A DNA stretch of 64,000 nucleotides from Phycomyces nitens. Taxonomy: Eukaryota > Mucoromycota > Mucoromycetes > Mucorales > Phycomycetaceae. The position numbers and the translations under genes were made by a program. Each line of letters starts with the position of its first letter. Positions within the stretch are counted from its first letter, which is position 1. Shown here piece by piece: positions 1-13,000 of this stretch. Where the stretch lies: positions 2,790,001-2,854,000 of the forward strand of contig JAHRBC010000002.1 in the NCBI GenBank assembly GCA_022702545.1, read 5' to 3'. The notes under the pieces are model-generated. The model had not been told where the DNA came from, searched no databases, and saw nothing but the letters and a program-made list of their open reading frames with translations.

Positions 1-178
1 CGGACTGTAATGAAGGATGAGTGGGATGGACCAAAGGTGACGTGTTCGTCTTGCCTTTGGTATTGAGTGCGTTACGCTGTGCCTCTAGACGTCGAAGGTC
101 CTGTGCCTTTTCGTTGATAACGAGCTCACACTCTTCGATTTTTGCCTGGTAATAGACTTTGATTCCTTCCTTCTTCAT
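1..178 (-). CDS. RPT6: 26S proteasome regulatory ATPase Rpt6, 5' end (partial)
   Basis: This is the N-terminal coding exon of the Rpt6/PSMC5 AAA-ATPase of the 19S proteasome base, which unfolds ubiquitylated substrates and feeds them into the 20S core. Only 41 codons and the first bases of exon 2 lie in the window. The start ATG is at 178-176. The predicted peptide carries the family's N-terminal coiled coil, ending in [13 protein letters not shown], which matches yeast and human Rpt6. Exon 1 ends at 55. An intron follows at 54-5 with a GC donor (AAAG|GCAAGA) and a TTACAG acceptor, and exon 2 begins at base 4. Splicing gives NTK-VR, the residues conserved in other species, which supports the GC-AG intron. 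The AAA domain lies beyond the left edge. Identity is secure from this short piece, but completeness of the gene cannot be judged. Confidence 0.85.
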   Translation of the reverse strand, partial: MKKEGIKVYYQAKIEECELVINEKAQDLRRLEAQRNALNTKGKTNTSPLVHPTHPSLQS

Positions 179-3100
179 AATGGGTGTTTAAGAGGAACAG
201 TTGCTCTCAAGTTTAGTTACAATGGCGCGCGCGCTATGATGAACCTGCGCGACTTGTCTTTGAACCGTACGTAATCAGTGACGTGTAAATTGATTTGAGA
301 TTCCGAAAGTCTTGTAAAGCTGATTTACAACCGTATTTTCTCCTTTACACAAAAAAAAACCCCTTTTGCAAGCTCCTTGAATCCATTTTGACATTTCATA
401 CAAACATTAAGACTCTTGCTGCGATATTTCTAATGTGGAAATGAAGCTATTTATACATTTTAATGCTTTTGATTACCAAAATCGATCTAGATTTTGTAAA
501 TCTAAAATCACAGAAAGCATGTATATAAACCCATTTCGATACTCTAAATGAGGTTGACAGAAATCTGAGAAATAATATGAAATTTTGTCATGAAGCAGTA
601 AATCCAAAATGCCAGGAAAATAATCGGTATTTTATGCAATATCGCTTGTTATATACAGAGGAAAGAACAAAGGAACCCATTACTACCTGTGGGTGACAAG
701 AGCTGGAGGCATCAGTCTGCTCAAAACCTATTCACCTTTATAAAAGCCAAGGTGCACTAACTGTTGCTCAACCATAGTAAATCGACACTACAAAAGTCTA
801 AATATTATGCATTACTCAAATGTGAGATTCTAGTTAATAATTACTTGCTCTTTATGAATCGCAATCTACATTATTAGAATCACTTGTCAATAATGGAGTC
901 GTTTAATGCTTTGTTTGGCTGGTAATATAAATATATGCTTTGACTCGGTAAAGACTTTAAACCAAGTCAATACAAATGGTATAAAGCTTGCCAACAAGTT
1001 TAATGTAGAATGAACAAACTGGCAACAGTTCTTTCTTCTTCTTCTTCTTCTTCACATTACCGTTTGAGAAGCAGTATTTATTTGGGTTGACTAATATATC
1101 ATATAAGTATAAAAGGTGTCAAAGTATGGATTGATATTCGTAATAGCCATCTCTTTCTTGCTTTGGTTTTTGTCTGGCAAAAATAAGGTAAATGAAGCAC
1201 ATCTTTATACTTTGTGTAACTAGTTGTACCTGACTAGTTCTCTTGTCAACTCACACGGTAAATTACCTGGTTATTATTATTTTGGCATGTAGATGTAAAA
1301 TTATTCAATATCTAGCATAGCTATTATATTGAAAAAAGCCAATGCAAAAGAAAATGATAACTATATCATTTTTGATGATTACATATTGTCACTAGACTCT
1401 AGAGTTTAACCAACTAATGCAAATCACAGCAAAACAAGTTGAACAATCATGAGAATAATTAGGGCCTTTATAATGTAAAGACAATGAAAAGAAGACATAA
1501 AAGTCAATAATATGGCCACACTATGTGATGATACAACTCCCAATTGATTGATATAATCATTAACTGGCAATGCATCTTTATCAGCAAGTTCCCAAATGAC
1601 AAAAGGCTAAATTCAGACGTAGAAGGTGAACAAAGATGCTTTTTTTCATGATTATAAAATAAAGGCAAATTATTTCAATGGGTTAATTCCTTTCTACAAA
1701 GCTTTTAACATTTGTCTTGTTGATAAGCCAAATACCATGGTGAATGACACTGATACCAAAGATACCCAATCGCCATATGTCACGGCTTAAAGAGCGCACT
1801 CTTCAATTCTCAACTGACTTTATAAAAAGTAAAAAAAACCCCGCCCAAAGTCGTACCAGTTCACAAAAGACACGGGCATGGGATGCCACAATATTTGTGC
1901 TATCATGACATGATACATATGCATCTAGCTCCCAATTCAATGAGATTTCATATCAATTGTTTGCCTTGAAGGTGTAGATTCAAAAAAAGAGCTGTAAAGA
2001 CATGTAGATTGGTATATAACATGCTTTATAAATAATAGTAATAATATTAAAGTTTTTCTTCTTCTTTCATACCAACAATCTAATCGAGTCCTACCTCGAT
2101 CAATTAAAGACTTGTGCCCTCAAGGTTGGCTATATAATCAAGATGACATTAAAATTCTGCGTGGATTTCAGCTTATGAGTTTATGATGCAAAAACAAGTC
2201 ATGGCAAACCAGATGGATGTTGATCTGTTTATCTGTAGATCAGTTAGATCATTTACTGCCTCTAAAGTTTATCTAAAATAAAGGGTTTTCTGTCAAAAAC
2301 TTGGCTTTTTCTTTCTTTAGCTACTCTTTTCATTAAACATTAAATTAAATCCACTAATTGACTAGTCCCTTGTAGCCAAAGATCTACAAGATGATACCGA
2401 ATAACACTATATTTATATATAAAATAATAATAAAATAAAAATAGTGGTTTCAATGGCCTTGACCAGCTTGGTATTTTACTAAGGAATCATATATTCTTTC
2501 TTGAGTACAACAATTTTATAGCTTAATTAATCTGTCCTTTTCCTTCATCTTTTACAACACAACTCTATATTGTCCAACGACCTTTTTTTTTTGAATATTT
2601 CAAAATTCATTTCAATTCCGATTGTGACTTGTGTTTCCGATTGCTAGTTTAACGTTACTCAAAATATTGATGGTCGGGACTTTTGATCAAGTCTCATATA
2701 TACATACATACATATTTTAACATCAAGCACTGTTTTGGACTTGCTTTGGCTCCCATTACCCTCTCAATTGAGCATGATCTTGCCCGTTATTCAACAAGCA
2801 ATTGCTGGCATTTGGGATATTTGGACAAAAGACGAATTTGGCCCGTAAATCAGCTTTTTGGATCTTCAGTTGTACACACCGGAAGGGTCGATTTAGCCGG
2901 CCTCCGACCCTCCACATTGGTGAATAATACACGGTTGTTTGTTCAGCCAAGCGAGTGTGCCTGATTATACCTGTCCCCACATCTACCCTGATTTTGGCAA
3001 TCGGAGAAAACGGCCCGGGAGTCAAGACTAGATTAGGAATGAGGTCAAAGAAAAAAAGAGGTTCCAGTTGGTCTCCAAGCAACCACGAGCAAGGTCAAAG

Positions 3101-3211
3101 AACCTTATTGGAATGCCGTCAAAGTTTTTCCGTAATATGAATTTGTGCCAGCCTTAAAAAAATTATACAGTTATATCACTTGCTCCCTCTTGTTCCGTTC
3201 CCGCTCTTGCG
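179..3211. other. Intergenic region, AT-rich, no gene recognised
   Basis: This is about 3 kb between the divergent starts of RPT6 (left, -) and the sphinganine hydroxylase (right, +). It contains a (TTC)n tract near 1033-1053 and many A/T runs. The last 450 bp (about 2750-3110) are noticeably richer in G+C and hold short overlapping open frames on both strands, none of which resembles a known family. I found no tRNA or rRNA signature. Confidence 0.6.
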
Positions 3212-4323
3212 ATGAATGCCACGACTCACTTTTTCACTTCAACCATACAGGCATCTCTTCGCAGTGATCCTTGGTCGGATGAGATGCTTGCCCTCTGGGT
3301 GCCCATTTTATTCTACTGGGTCTACAGCATCTCTTTTCATTTCTTGATGAAGGCCGAGATTCCATTCTTTGAGCAATATCGCATTCATACATCTAGCGAA
3401 ATGGACAAGCGCAACCGGGTATCAATCACAAAAGTCCTCTACATGGTTGCATTCCAACAAGTAATTCAAGTCATCCTCGGCATCCTTGTCTTCCAGCCAG
3501 TCGATCAAAACATCGTGGCCATCCAGCAGGTCAGATCTATTGGATTCCTGACAGATGCCACATTCAATCTCTTGACCAGATTCAGTCATTCAAGTGATGC
3601 GATCTTTAAGATCTCAAGTTTAATTGCCTCTACAATCTACTGGGCTGTTATCCCTGCCTTCCAGTTCGTTATAGCCATGTAAGTTGATTGTTGTCTATAG
3701 AAAAAAGGAGATTTATTGGTTTTGGATCGATGCAGGGTCATCTTGGACGCACATCAGTACTTCTTTCATCGTCTGTTTCATGTCAACAAATTTCTTTATC
3801 GACATATTCATTCGCACCACCATCGTCTGTATGTTCCATATGCATTTGGGGCATTATACAACCATCCTGTGGAGGGGTTTATGCTGGACTCGGTTGGAGC
3901 AACCCTTGCGGTGGAGCTTACCCGAATGTCACCTCGCTTGAGCATGATCTTCTTTACATTCTCAACTCTCAAGACAGGTAAGACCAGAATTACCAATGAG
4001 GAAGGTTCAGGTCTGACCAAACCATGACGTTTTTCTCTAGTTGATGACCACTGTGGATATGCACTTCCTTGGGATCCACTGCAGTTTTTGTTTGGAAACA
4101 ATGTCGAATAGTAAGTAGCAGTAGTAGTAGTACTAGTAGTAGGCTGGATAGCAAGGGTTCGTTTTTGCTAATCAAGCACTATAGTCACGACATTCACCAC
4201 CAGCCTTATGGGATCAAGAAGAACTTTTCCCAGCCTTTCTTTACAATCTGGGACAAGCTGTTTGATACCGAGCTCTCTGTACAACAAGTAAAGGCTTCCA
4301 GAAAAACAAAGAAAGTCGAGTAA
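3212..4323 (+). CDS. SUR2: Sphinganine C4-hydroxylase (Sur2-like fatty acid hydroxylase)
   Basis: This is an ER membrane di-iron hydroxylase of the sterol desaturase/fatty acid hydroxylase family. It adds the C4 hydroxyl that turns dihydrosphingosine into phytosphingosine. Four exons (3212-3678, 3736-3977, 4041-4110, 4185-4323) join to 305 codons. The histidine boxes are intact: HRLFH near residues 167-171, HSHHH near 181-185 and HDIHH at 261-265. These sit in the Sur2-specific contexts LYVPYAFGALYNHPVEGF and VDDHCGYALPWDP. Hydrophobic stretches before the first box fit membrane helices. The ATG at 3212 gives an N-terminus that aligns in register with the yeast protein, only shorter. All three introns are GT-AG, 57-74 bp. 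The gene is convergent with PUF6. I am sure of the subfamily because the residues around the last two boxes follow Sur2 rather than sterol C4-methyl oxidases or C5-desaturases. Confidence 0.93.
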
Positions 4324-4660
4324 TCTTCTCCCCTACCCTCCTCCTCCCCTTTAATCCTACCATCCCATCTGTTTTGCTATTGTTTTTCTTTATATTCCAT
4401 ATGTAGTTACTCGTAATCTCATCTTTATCTTATTCCTTGTGCTGCTTATTCTACTTGCATTCTTAATAATTCTGTTAAATGACACCTTCATTCACATCAT
4501 CCCTACTTTATCTTATAAACCCAAGTCTAACCATCTCTCATTGAAAGTTGCAAAAAAAAAGGTTGTTTATGAAATGATGTGGGGGTTTTTCTCTAGATAG
4601 AATTGTTGAGGGATAAAAAGGTGAAGAAGTGAGGTGAGAAAGTGAATAAGAGTGACGTAT
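4324..4660. other. Convergent 3' intergenic spacer
   Basis: This is 337 bp between the stop codons of SUR2 (+) and PUF6 (-). It is pyrimidine-rich on the + strand and should carry both 3'-UTRs. No gene was seen. Confidence 0.6.
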
Positions 4661-6883
4661 TTATTTGGCAGCCAAGAGTTCAACCAACAGCTTGGCTCCA
4701 GAGTTCTTATCCGCTGCTGCCTCGATCTCCTTTTTGTGGGGCTTGAGTGCCTTGCGAACAGCCTTTTTGGTTGAAGGCTCCTCTGCAAGTGCGACGACGA
4801 CAAAGCTACCAAAGTTGGTAGCAAAGTAGCCAAGGTGGGGTTCAATAACCTCGAGAAGCTTGGGAGCAAATTCAAGGGGAGCGAGAGCTATATAGAGAAC
4901 ATTGAGCATTGAGCATGATGTTGATTTTTTGATTTTGATTTATTTGATTAAACTTACCCTTATCGTTTGATTCCTCTGCGGTATCGGCCTTGATCATGGC
5001 CTTGATGATACGGTTAGCAAAACGATCCACAATAACATGGTTTTCGTTCTCAATAGGCTCTGCAGCCAATTCCAAGATGGCATTGATAGCAGCAGTCTTG
5101 TCACCTAATCAAACCATACATTTACATTCATATAAACTCGATACCAAATCAACAAGAACACCAATAACCTACCATCAGCATGGAGCATGATTTCATGAAC
5201 TACCTGGGACGAAAGCTTTTCGCGCATCAATGTGCCAGCATTATCGGCCACCATCTTGATCAGCAGCGGTGAGCTTGCCTTTAAGAGTTCTTGGGATCTC
5301 TGTTGAGGATCCTTTTTGCTATGGTTATAAAAAATATATATTGTGAGAACCATTACATCTCAATATATCATCGTCTTACCTTGTACGGATAGCATCACCA
5401 GCCTTCAACTCCTGGACAGTCTCGGGAGACAAGTATCTAGTATTACGTCCGGCCAAGATGTACAAGAAGAAACGTCTGCCAAACTTGTTGGCAAAAAGCT
5501 CCTTGGCGTTCTTGCTCAATTCCTATATTTCACACAATATTAGTAAAAAAAACCTACAATTATTCACTCCATCTACTTACACCAAGAACGGCCTTTGTGA
5601 TCAAGACAGTATCATCAGTAACATCCAAAAGACGCAACAAGACGATATAACCCTGTTCATCGCATGCAATCTTGGAAAGGAAGGGCTTGAATGCCTTGAT
5701 GATGGTTTTACGATCCTAAAAAAAAGACATGAGTATTTATACAATTGATATTGATTGCTGGAGTACCTTGGGGGTTGCATATGACAAGCAAAGCATGGCA
5801 ACACGAGCACCTTCACGGGTATGGACAATGTCTTGAAGGTTCTCCTTGATGTGACCAAGAACGTTCTAAAAGACATGGATCTATCAAAATCTAACCCTTT
5901 TATCCATTTTCTGCAGCCCTTCCTTACCTCACGACCCTTATCATCAGCAAGAACAAGATACTGAAGCAATGCTTTGTGGACAATGCTGTTGACAACGGTA
6001 CCCTTATCCATACATCCGTCCAACATTTCTCCCATATATTTCAGGATAGAATCCTTCTTCTCGGGGAGCTTTTCCAACAATTCGTCGAGGGACTTGGCTC
6101 CTCCACCGTGGTTAAAGAGAGTCATTTCAGGTCCATAGAACTCCGACAAGAGTTCCTGGCGTTGTGCAGAGTTGGAGTATTGAGAGTAGAAGGATTCAAT
6201 CACATTCGAAGCTTCCTTGTGGCGAATAAGTTTACGAATATGTCCACGGAACTCGGCAAGAATGCTATCACGCATCCAGTGGCTATAGAATCAAGCACCA
6301 GAATTAAGCTCAATCCCCAATTTTATATATCTAATATCAATAGACTTACCAGTACTCAAGTGCCTTGATGACAATGAACTTTCCGTACATTGACTTTGAC
6401 AACTCGAGGTACTTGCCCTTGAGTTCCTCGGCAATCTGGCGTCTCTGGTCAGAGTTGCCTTTCTTCAAACATGTCTGGATCATACGGGATGCGTCGTGCT
6501 TGAAAATAACCTAATTTCACAAATAGAGGTTGGCATCTGCCTTGTTTTGCATTCAGTAGATCCACTTGCCTCCTGAACACGACCAGTGATGACAGCCATG
6601 ATCTCCTCCATCAGCTGCTTCTGCTCTTCACGCTTAATGTCACTACGGCGCAATTTTTCCCAGATGCGCTTGGCCTCGGAGATCATGTCAAAATTGCGAT
6701 CGTGAGCCTTGCGCTCCATCTTGGTTTGTCTCTGCTCACGACGGGCCTCTGTTGATACAGCAGAGTTTATAAGCTTAATCCAAAAGTTGGGTTGTCCCTG
6801 GGAATCTTACCAGGCTTGGGCTTCTTGTTGTTCACGACAGCATCGGTGGGAGCTTCCTTTCTCTTGGTGGCGAAATCAGACAT
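4661..6883 (-). CDS. PUF6: Pumilio-family RNA-binding protein Puf6/PUM3
   Basis: This is the nucleolar Puf6/PUM3 protein. In yeast it acts in 60S ribosome biogenesis and represses bud-localised ASH1 mRNA. Ten exons (6811-6883, 6570-6748, 6350-6510, 5928-6282, 5767-5865, 5581-5715, 5380-5522, 5173-5318, 4958-5104, 4661-4887; read right to left) give 554 codons. The N-terminus is lysine-rich and fits a nuclear protein. Degenerate Puf repeats follow (for example FKHDASRMIQT and MYGKFIVIKALEY), and a C-terminal CPL-like region ends in KLLVELLAAK. The N-terminal extension is shorter than in yeast (656 aa). Intron 2 (6511-6569) is GC-AG with donor GAG|GCAAGT; splicing there restores the conserved VQE-VIFKHDAS. 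The other introns are GT-AG. The start lies 213 bp from the POL2 start on the opposite strand, so the two probably share a promoter. Confidence 0.92.
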
Positions 6884-7096
6884 GATGTTATTATGGGATC
6901 ACACACTTTGAGATTAACTTCTTTTTTTGCTAAAAAGTTAAAGTGTCTCGGAAAGAAAAGTCACGGATTGAAAGCCACAGACGGGGTCTTAATTCAGGGG
7001 GAACGCGCTTGGACCAGACAACGCGAGCCTGTTTTAAGTCGGACCGCGTTTTATTTTTATTTTTTTGGTAAATTGTCGTGTTGTGTATCTCTTCCC
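6884..7096. promoter_or_regulatory. Divergent PUF6/POL2 promoter region
   Basis: The ATGs of PUF6 (-) and POL2 (+) are 213 bp apart, so both promoters and 5'-UTRs must lie here or overlap. A pyrimidine-rich stretch (about 7048-7070) precedes the POL2 start. I see no clear TATA element. The call is based on position only. Confidence 0.5.
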
Positions 7097-10000
7097 ATGG
7101 CGATTGGCAAAGAATTCGGCGCATCCAAACAGTTCCAGAATTCAAGGGGAAGAGGTCAAAGTCTGGGATCTACACGAGCTAATAACTCGGCTCAGAAATA
7201 TGGTCTTCCAACCAAAGCTACCAAAGAACCATCCAATCAGGATCAGCGGTTCGATGATGTAAAAGATTTAGATGAGTTGGAAGCAAGATTCAATTTCAGT
7301 CGTTATGAAGAGGGCCCCGAGCAATTGGGTTGGATGTTGAACATGCATGAGGTAGAAACGATTGATATTCTACTGTGGCTTGAGGCAACGAGTATTCATA
7401 AGTACATATATTAGACCCTCATAAAAGACGACGAATGGCCTTCTGGAAGGGCTGGGGTTGACTTTTATTTTCTGAATGATAATGGAGAAACTTTCAAAAC
7501 TACACAAGCCTATAGCCCGTACATGTTCATTGGCTGCAAGGTAAAAATAGAGAAATGAGAGACAGATTTGCAAAATCGATTGCCTATTATTCGTCCTTTC
7601 TTTTATACCGAGATTTGTGTATTACATCATGGAACATTTAATTAAATGCCATTATAAATAATAAAGGCAGGAACCGAAGGAGAAGTAGAAGAGTTTCTGA
7701 GACGTCGGTTCGAAAATGCCATTGAAAGCATGAAGCGAGTCAAAAAAGAGGATCTTGACCAGGCAGGTTTATTAAAGTCCAATGGAATTCATGATCCAAG
7801 ACTAATTTTTTGATATTTATTTTAAAAAAACAAAAAGCCCAATCACTTGGTAGGAAATACACGCACATTGATCCAATTGTTTTTCAGAAATATGAATGAC
7901 TTGTACGCTGTGCGTCGTGTTCTTTTACCAGCGGTTAAAAATAACCAAGCAAAGATCAGTGCTATCGATACCTATGCAGAAGTAGTCAGGTACACTCTAG
8001 CATTCCCTCTTCAAATCAACCAACACATATTTTCTCTAGTGAGGCAAACCATGTTCATTATGAGCCCGAATATTCTTCTGCTTCAAAATCCTCTCGCAAA
8101 AACCCAAACGAAGCCTTGGAAAACATAATTGACATTCGAGAGTACGATGTTCCTTACTATGTCCGTGTAGCAATTGATCTCGGTAAGAGCAGTAGATCCA
8201 CAAGTATCAGGCCAGGATCAAATGTCTTTTTTTTTTTGGTAGATATTCGTGTAGGTCTTTGGTATACTGCAACTGCAAAGGATGATGGTTCTGTCTCTCT
8301 TACACTTCGACCCGAGATTGTTCATCGTCCCGAACCTGTTGTTCTTGCATTCGATATCGAGACCACCAAGCTACCACTCAAATTCCCTGACGCTGCCTAC
8401 GATTCGATTATGATGATTTCATATATGATTGATGGACGAGTAAATATCTTTACAACAAAGCACCAATACAGCCAACACTAAACTCGTCAATAGGGTTATT
8501 TGATTACAAATAGACAGATTGTTAGTCAAGACATTGAGGATTTCGAATACACACCAAAGCCTGAATTCGAAGGCCCATTTACGATTTTTAATGAAGACGA
8601 CGAGGTACGATTACCAAGACACTTTTGAATACGTAACCAACAAACGGTCTTTATTTTGTAGTGTGCCCTCTTGAACCGATTCTATGAACATATCCAGACT
8701 GCCCAGCCAAATATATATGTAACATACAACGGTGACTTTTTCGATTGGCCATTTATGGAAGCACGATCAAAAGCAAACGGTATTGACATGTACAAGGTAA
8801 GATGAAGAGGATCCAAAAAAATCAAACTTACAATGATTGATGTACAATAGGAAATTGGTGTTTACAAGGACGAAGAGGATGAATACAAGTGTAAACATGC
8901 CAGTCATATGGACGCCTTTCGATGGGTAAAGCGTGATTCTTACTTGCCTCAGGGAAGTCAGGGTCTCAAGGCTGTTACGACAGTCAAGTTGGGCTACAAC
9001 CCCATGGAATTAGATCCAGAAGACATGACCAGGTACAAAAGACAAGATCAATACTCAAGAAATCCCATTTAAATGACAAATTGATTCCTACTAGATTTGC
9101 TTCTGAACAGCCACAGACACTGGCCCAATACTCTGTCTCAGATGCTGTAGCAACCTACTACCTTTACATGAAATATGTCCACCCTTTCATCTTTTCACTG
9201 TGCAACATTATTCCCTTGGTTCCTGACGAGGTGCTGCGAAAAGGAACAGGCACTTTGTGTGAATTGCTGCTCATGGTAAAGTTTTAGATTTGTGGATATG
9301 GATATCGATCGAAAAAAAAAAGACTGAAAAAAAAGTATTTAACAGGTCGAGGCTTTTAAAGTGAATGTCATTATGCCCAATAAACATATGGAGGCTAACA
9401 ATCAGTTCTTTGAGGGCCATCTCCTGGAAAGTGAGACCTATGTCGGAGGCCATGTTGAAGCACTCGAAGCAGGCGTTTTCAGAAGTGATTTGCCTACTGA
9501 TTTCAAGATAGAACCCCAGGCTGCACAACAAGTATGATGATATTCATGTACATTTGTGGATATACTCACCCAGGCGTTCCTTTATTCTATAGCTAATTGA
9601 TCAACTAGACGACGCTCTCAAGTTTACCATTCGTGTTGAAGAAAAAAAGGATCTCAATGATATTGAAAACTACGACCAAGTACGAAATGAAATCAAACGA
9701 CAGCTGGAAGATTTACGTGACAAACCTTTACGCCACGAACCACCTTTGATTTACCATTTAGATGTTGCAGCAATGTACCCAAATATCATTCTGACAAATC
9801 GACTCCAACCAGATGCTATGGTCGAGGAATCAACATGCGCTACATGTGAATTCAATAGACCCAACAAAACCTGCGACCGACGTATGACATGGTCTTGGCG
9901 TGGTGAATATTTCCCTGCCAAGCAAAGTGAATATCGCATGGTTCAGCATCAATTGAGTATCGAAACCTTTCCACCAAAATACCCAAATGGCCCCAAACGA

Positions 10001-13000
10001 CTCTGGCACACACTCACAGAGGCAGAACAAGCTACTTTGCTCAATAAGCGTTTGAGCGATTACTGTCGCAAAGTATATGGAAAGGTCCACGAAACAAAGA
10101 CAATCGAACGAGAATCCATCATTTGTCAGCGAGAAAATCCATTCTATATTGAAACTGTCCGTGCATTCCGTGATCGTCGATATGAATACAAGGGTCTTCA
10201 CAAGACATGGAAACAAAACATGGACAAGGCTGTTGGACAGGGCCAAGTAACACAAATGGCAGAAGCAAAGAATATGATTGTCTTGTACGATTCACTTCAG
10301 CTGGCTCACAAGGTCATTCTCAACTCCTTTTATGGCTATGTGATGCGTAAAGGTGCCCGTTGGCATTCACTCTCAATGGCTGGTATTGTGTGCCTGACTG
10401 GTGCCAAGATTATTCAGATGGCTCGACAATTGGTAGAACGAATCGGTCGTCCACTTGAGTTGGATACTGATGGTATTTGGTGTATCTTGCCCAAAAGCTT
10501 CCCCGAGTCTTTCTCGTTTAAGCTCAAGAATGGTAAAAAGTTCAATATCGATTATCCATGTACCATGTTGAACCATCTTGTCCACGCCAAGTTTACAAAC
10601 GACCAATACCAGGATCTGGTTTCCCCCGAGACATTCGAGTACAAAACTCATAGCGAAAACAGTATCTTTTTCGAAATTGATGGGCCTTACCGGGCAATGA
10701 TTTTGCCATCGTCAACTGCCGAAGACAAATTGCTCAAGAAGAGATACGCTGTGTTCAACGCAAATGGATCTCTTGCAGAACTCAAGGGTTTCGAAGTAAA
10801 GCGTCGTGGTGAGCTCAAGCTTATCAAAATCTTCCAATCTCAGATCTTCAAGGTGTTCTTGGAAGGAACGACACTCGAAGAATGCTACAAGGCTGTAGCC
10901 AAAGTGGCTGATCAGTGGCTAGATGTACTTATAAGTGAAGGAAAGGAACTCAAGGATGAAGAGCTCTTTGAATTGATTTCAGAAAACCGTAGCATGTCAA
11001 AGACACTGGAAGAATATGGTTCTCAAAAGTCAACCTCCATCACAACTGCTAGACGTCTTGCAGAATTCCTGGGTAACGAGATGGTAAAGGACAAGGGCTT
11101 GGCATGCAAGTTCATTATCTCCAAGAAGCCATTGCACCTTCCTGTATCTGAACGTGCTGTGCCAGTTGTCATCTTTAATGCAGAACCTAGTACTCGAAAA
11201 CACTTTTTGCGCAAATGGCTCAAGGACAACTCGCTAGTTGACTTTGATATCCGTGGAATATTGGATTGGGAGTATTACAAGGAACGATTTGGAAGTGTGA
11301 TCCAGAAGCTAATCACAATTCCTGCTGCAATGCAGAAAGTCAACAATCCAGTACCTCGTATTCGCCATCCCGATTGGCTTTTCAAACGTGTAGCTGCCAA
11401 GGATGATAAATTCAAACAGCATCGAATTACAGAAATGTTTACAGTTACGGATACTCCTATGGCTGAACCCAATGCAGAGAGTTCGGATTTGGAGATGGAA
11501 GATGTAGAAACAGGAGATATTGAAGAACTTGACGTTCCCAAAATGAACAATAGTGCCAATAGCTTGGTTAGTCGCCATGTTCCAAAGGTTACAAAATATA
11601 AACGACCAGCACTTGACCCAGTACTTCCTGAAGAAGATTTGCAGCGCAATATGCCAAACATGTACGAAGATTATAGCGCTTGGCTAGAGTTTCAAAAACG
11701 TAAATGGAAGAGACAGCGTCTCATACGACAGAAGAATAAGGAAATGCATGGACAAATAAGTACGGGCGACCGAAGTAATGTAGGTGGCTACTTTAGACGC
11801 CAAACAGGATCATTGGTCTCGAGTGTTTGGGAGATTGTGCAGATTGTCGAAACAGATCTTCCAGGCGAATTCAAGATGTGGATCTTTGCACAGCAGCAAA
11901 TGCACTGCGTCAAATTATCCATTCCACGAACATTCTACCTCAATAGCCGTGAAGAAGAACCTACTGAAGTGTTTAGACAGAACCCATCGTGTGATATGAC
12001 TAGATGTGTACGTACCTTGCCACGCTCACGCCCTTGCCTGAACCTCTTCCGAATCACCATGTCGGAAGCAAAGTTCCAGGAAGAACAAAAGAAGTTCTCG
12101 TCCATCTTCAACGACCCTTCTACTGAAGGTGTTTATGAGACCCAGATGCCTCTTGGAGTGCGTGCATTATTGGAGTTGGGTACCTTGTGTGAAGTTGACA
12201 AGAAAAAAGCCGGTCGACGCAGTCTGGAAGATTATTTTGCATTGGATGATCTGATCTCAAGAACCGATCCACGCTCACAGTACATCAGCCAACCCAAAGA
12301 ATTCAATTACATTTACCTGTACCATGTCAATACAGACAATCGCCACTTTCTTATTCTCATTGGAGCCTCTCTTCCCCAAGCACGCGTATTCCTCGTAGGA
12401 AGTACCCAACTAAGCCAGCAGATGCCAAACATCAAACGTATCTACAACGATGCATACGAACGCAAGTTTGGAATGATAGATACTCACAATACTATTGTGC
12501 CTATGAAGAAAGATATGGAATTTGAAGTGACCTTTCACAAGAGTGAAAGAGAAGTATTCAAGGGGATCAACAAAACCCTTGGAAAATACCAGGATTTAAA
12601 GCGAGGCCCAACTGTGCTTGTCATAAGCTCTCCACGACCTGCCAGCTACTTTACCCAGCAGACACGCACAATGAACGAGTTTCCCTACATGACACTCCAG
12701 TCACTCCAACAAGACAGCCGCTTCGATGCCCTCAATTGGATCCAGCCTGTCATTAAGCGCACATTTGAGCATTACTTTAATCTAAGTTCGAGCATCAGCA
12801 AAAGATTGTCGCAGGCTAGATATTCATCTGTACCATTCTGTAATATTCCCGAAGACGCGAATTTGTTCATGGCAGATATTGCCATGGCGCGTCGTATGGT
12901 TAAGAATGATATGATTCTTTGGTGGTCTACATCTACAAAGCCCGATCTTGGTGGCCGTGAGGATGATGAAAACCTTTTGGCGACAGAAGAACCCATCAAT

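Noticed and set aside
2756..3082. 108-codon minus-strand frame before the sphinganine hydroxylase
   Set aside because: No domain, no supporting splice structure, and overlapping frames on the other strand; it lies where the promoter should be.
7763..7853. Canonical alternative for POL2 intron 3 (GT at 7767, AG at 7853)
   Set aside because: It keeps the frame but deletes the PNHLV block that aligns with the NHL(V/I/L)G motif of other Pol epsilon enzymes; the GC-AG intron keeps it.
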